This document shows positions 60,809-62,000 of a stretch of 62,000 nucleotides of DNA, in pieces. The stretch's first letter is position 1. Each line of letters opens with the position of its first letter. The stretch is from NCBI GenBank assembly GCA_009746045.1, contig RPFO01000022.1, positions 5,371,004 to 5,433,003 on the forward strand. The letters run 5' to 3'. The position numbers and the translations under genes were made by a program. This DNA comes from Mesostigma viride (Eukaryota > Streptophyta > Mesostigmatophyceae > Mesostigmatales > Mesostigmataceae). The notes under the pieces are model-generated. The model saw only the letters and a program-made list of their open reading frames with translations, searched no databases and was not told the DNA's origin.

Positions 60809-62000
60809 CTGGCAAATTCGGCCGTGTTTTCAGAGAAATGCCAAAGAGAATACACGCGTGGGCCTCAATTCACTCTATTAACGTCACTGCGCGCGTCCAA
60901 GTTTCTGATACCACCCATACTGGACAAAAAGTTCGCTTGAGAGACATCAAGGACTAAACTCCGCGGGGGCGACCCCTCGTTATCCACCGGCACTAAGGAC
61001 AAATGAATACTAAATCACTTAGCCAAACTTTACTGCATAGCTGTTTAGTAAAACCCACACCTTTATCTTGCTTGTCTCTTTGGAAAATCCCGGATCTATT
61101 GTACCGCTTTCGCCTGCGTCGCGGATTGACGACGCAGCCCCCGAATAGGCGCTGGCAGCGTCGTCGTCAGCCATCCTTTTTAACTACCGTTCTAGATCAA
61201 TATACGATTTCCTGTCACCGACATCCATGAAATCCTCATTTGCGAAATAAATAAAACTTATCTTCAGCTCTTACGCTGCATTTGAAAGATGAATGCCGCA
61301 AAGAAGGGTCTGACACGATATAACAATACATGACAACTGCAAAATAAAGCCAATGTTGAAATCTAATTCTGGCTGGTGCCTTACTTCTGCCATTAAAGGA
61401 TTTATGACGTCAGGCGTGTCCGCCCCATTTTTTGGGCGTCATTCCCCAGTCAGATCTTACCATGCTGGAAAGGAAGTAAACAGTACTGTTTACTTCATAT
61501 CTAGTTTTGGAGGCTGACACCTACCGGAGGATCTCTGCTGCTCATGACCGGCGTGGGACAGCGTGGGACACAACAACAACAGCAACAACAACAACCGGAG
61601 GATCTTGGCGGCAAGATGCTTTGTGTGGATATGATTTAGGGTGTCGTTATGAACTTATGATGGATGTCGGCACTTTGTTATGTTGGATGTCAGATGGATC
61701 CCACGCCGGCCAGCGTACACCTTTGTATAGGTACCTCACCGCCCACCTTTCGCAAAATATCTGGCCGGAAAAATGAACTTTTGGCGACTTGCGATGCTGC
61801 AGCCGGATCGGGCTTGACAGAGCTGTCGATTGCCGTATACAAGCCCGTCAGAGGAGGGGGTTGGCTGCTGGTCTTTGTCTCTACAGTAAGGTTACGTCCC
61901 CGCTTTAAGTTACATCTCCGAGAACTAGGCGGCGGACGAAACTTAAAGCGGGAATGACTGTACATCATTCGAAGAGCCATCGTTCGTTGCACCAGTCTTT
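60809..62000. other. Upstream of exon 1 of the TmcB-like gene; 5' exons not resolved
   Basis: The stretch next to exon 1 has an in-frame stop, so the true start must be on an exon further right or outside the window. One weak candidate is a minus-strand ATG near 61227 followed by a GT, but nothing supports it. An 'acaacaacagcaacaacaac' microsatellite lies at 61568-61592. Confidence 0.35.
61883..61961. mobile_element. Small inverted-repeat (MITE-like) element
   Basis: Left ACAGTAAGGTTACGTCCCCG with CTTTAAGT and right ACTTAAAGCGGGAATGACTG are inverted with a 7-base gap. The core CCGCTTTAAGT and the outer AATGACTGTA are shared with 26192-26318. Confidence 0.55.

Overview
The window is nuclear DNA of a unicellular eukaryote. 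Host genes are split by GT-AG introns, simple-sequence repeats are abundant, and retrotransposons are nested in each other. The host genes encode a leishmanolysin-type (M8) metalloprotease and a giant Tiny-macrocysts (TmcB)-like PAS/membrane protein. Two TGTAA motifs 30-55 bases after the stop of the large gene resemble the poly(A) signal of green algae, so a chlorophyte or prasinophyte is my best guess, but taxonomy is not settled by sequence reading alone.

Layout. 1-3.8 kb: decayed, 5'-truncated non-LTR retrotransposon fragments, two with 13-bp target-site duplications (TSDs). 5.1-7.9 kb (minus): an uninterrupted 934-codon gene for a low-complexity protein with PSFxxW-type motifs. 8.4-11.3 kb: a C-rich dispersed/tandem repeat carrying two more non-LTR fragments. 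11.3-25.7 kb: a complete Ty1/Copia element (LTRs 11273-11704 and 25290-25725, 5-bp TSD TTCCT) inserted into that repeat. It was in turn split by a second, opposite-strand LTR retrotransposon (13552-21642, 5-bp TSD GGTGG). The second element has LTR ends AGTTAACG/CGTTAACT, an extra upstream ORF, gag and pol in one frame separated by a single TGA, and the order integrase-protease-RT-RNase H.

26.2 kb: a small inverted-repeat (MITE-like) element. 27.2-32.6 kb (plus): the M8 metalloprotease (signal peptide, HELVH, distal His and Met-turn, EGF-like module, TM helix, long cytoplasmic tail), with a 1.7-kb intron full of repeats. 34.4-60.8 kb (minus): the TmcB-like gene. I resolved 21 exons whose phases all agree and which encode about 2,080 residues: an N-terminal multi-pass membrane core, at least five PAS-like segments and a C-terminal multi-pass region. 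Its 5' end was not found. The two genes converge and probably belong to surface/sensory biology, but no functional link between them is visible.

The most unusual observation is that most introns of both spliced genes contain degraded or tandem copies of the neighbouring exon-intron junction ('splice-junction echoes'). I see these in at least 13 of the 20 introns of the large gene and in the M8 intron, at donors and at acceptors. This looks like recurrent intron expansion by tandem duplication across splice sites.
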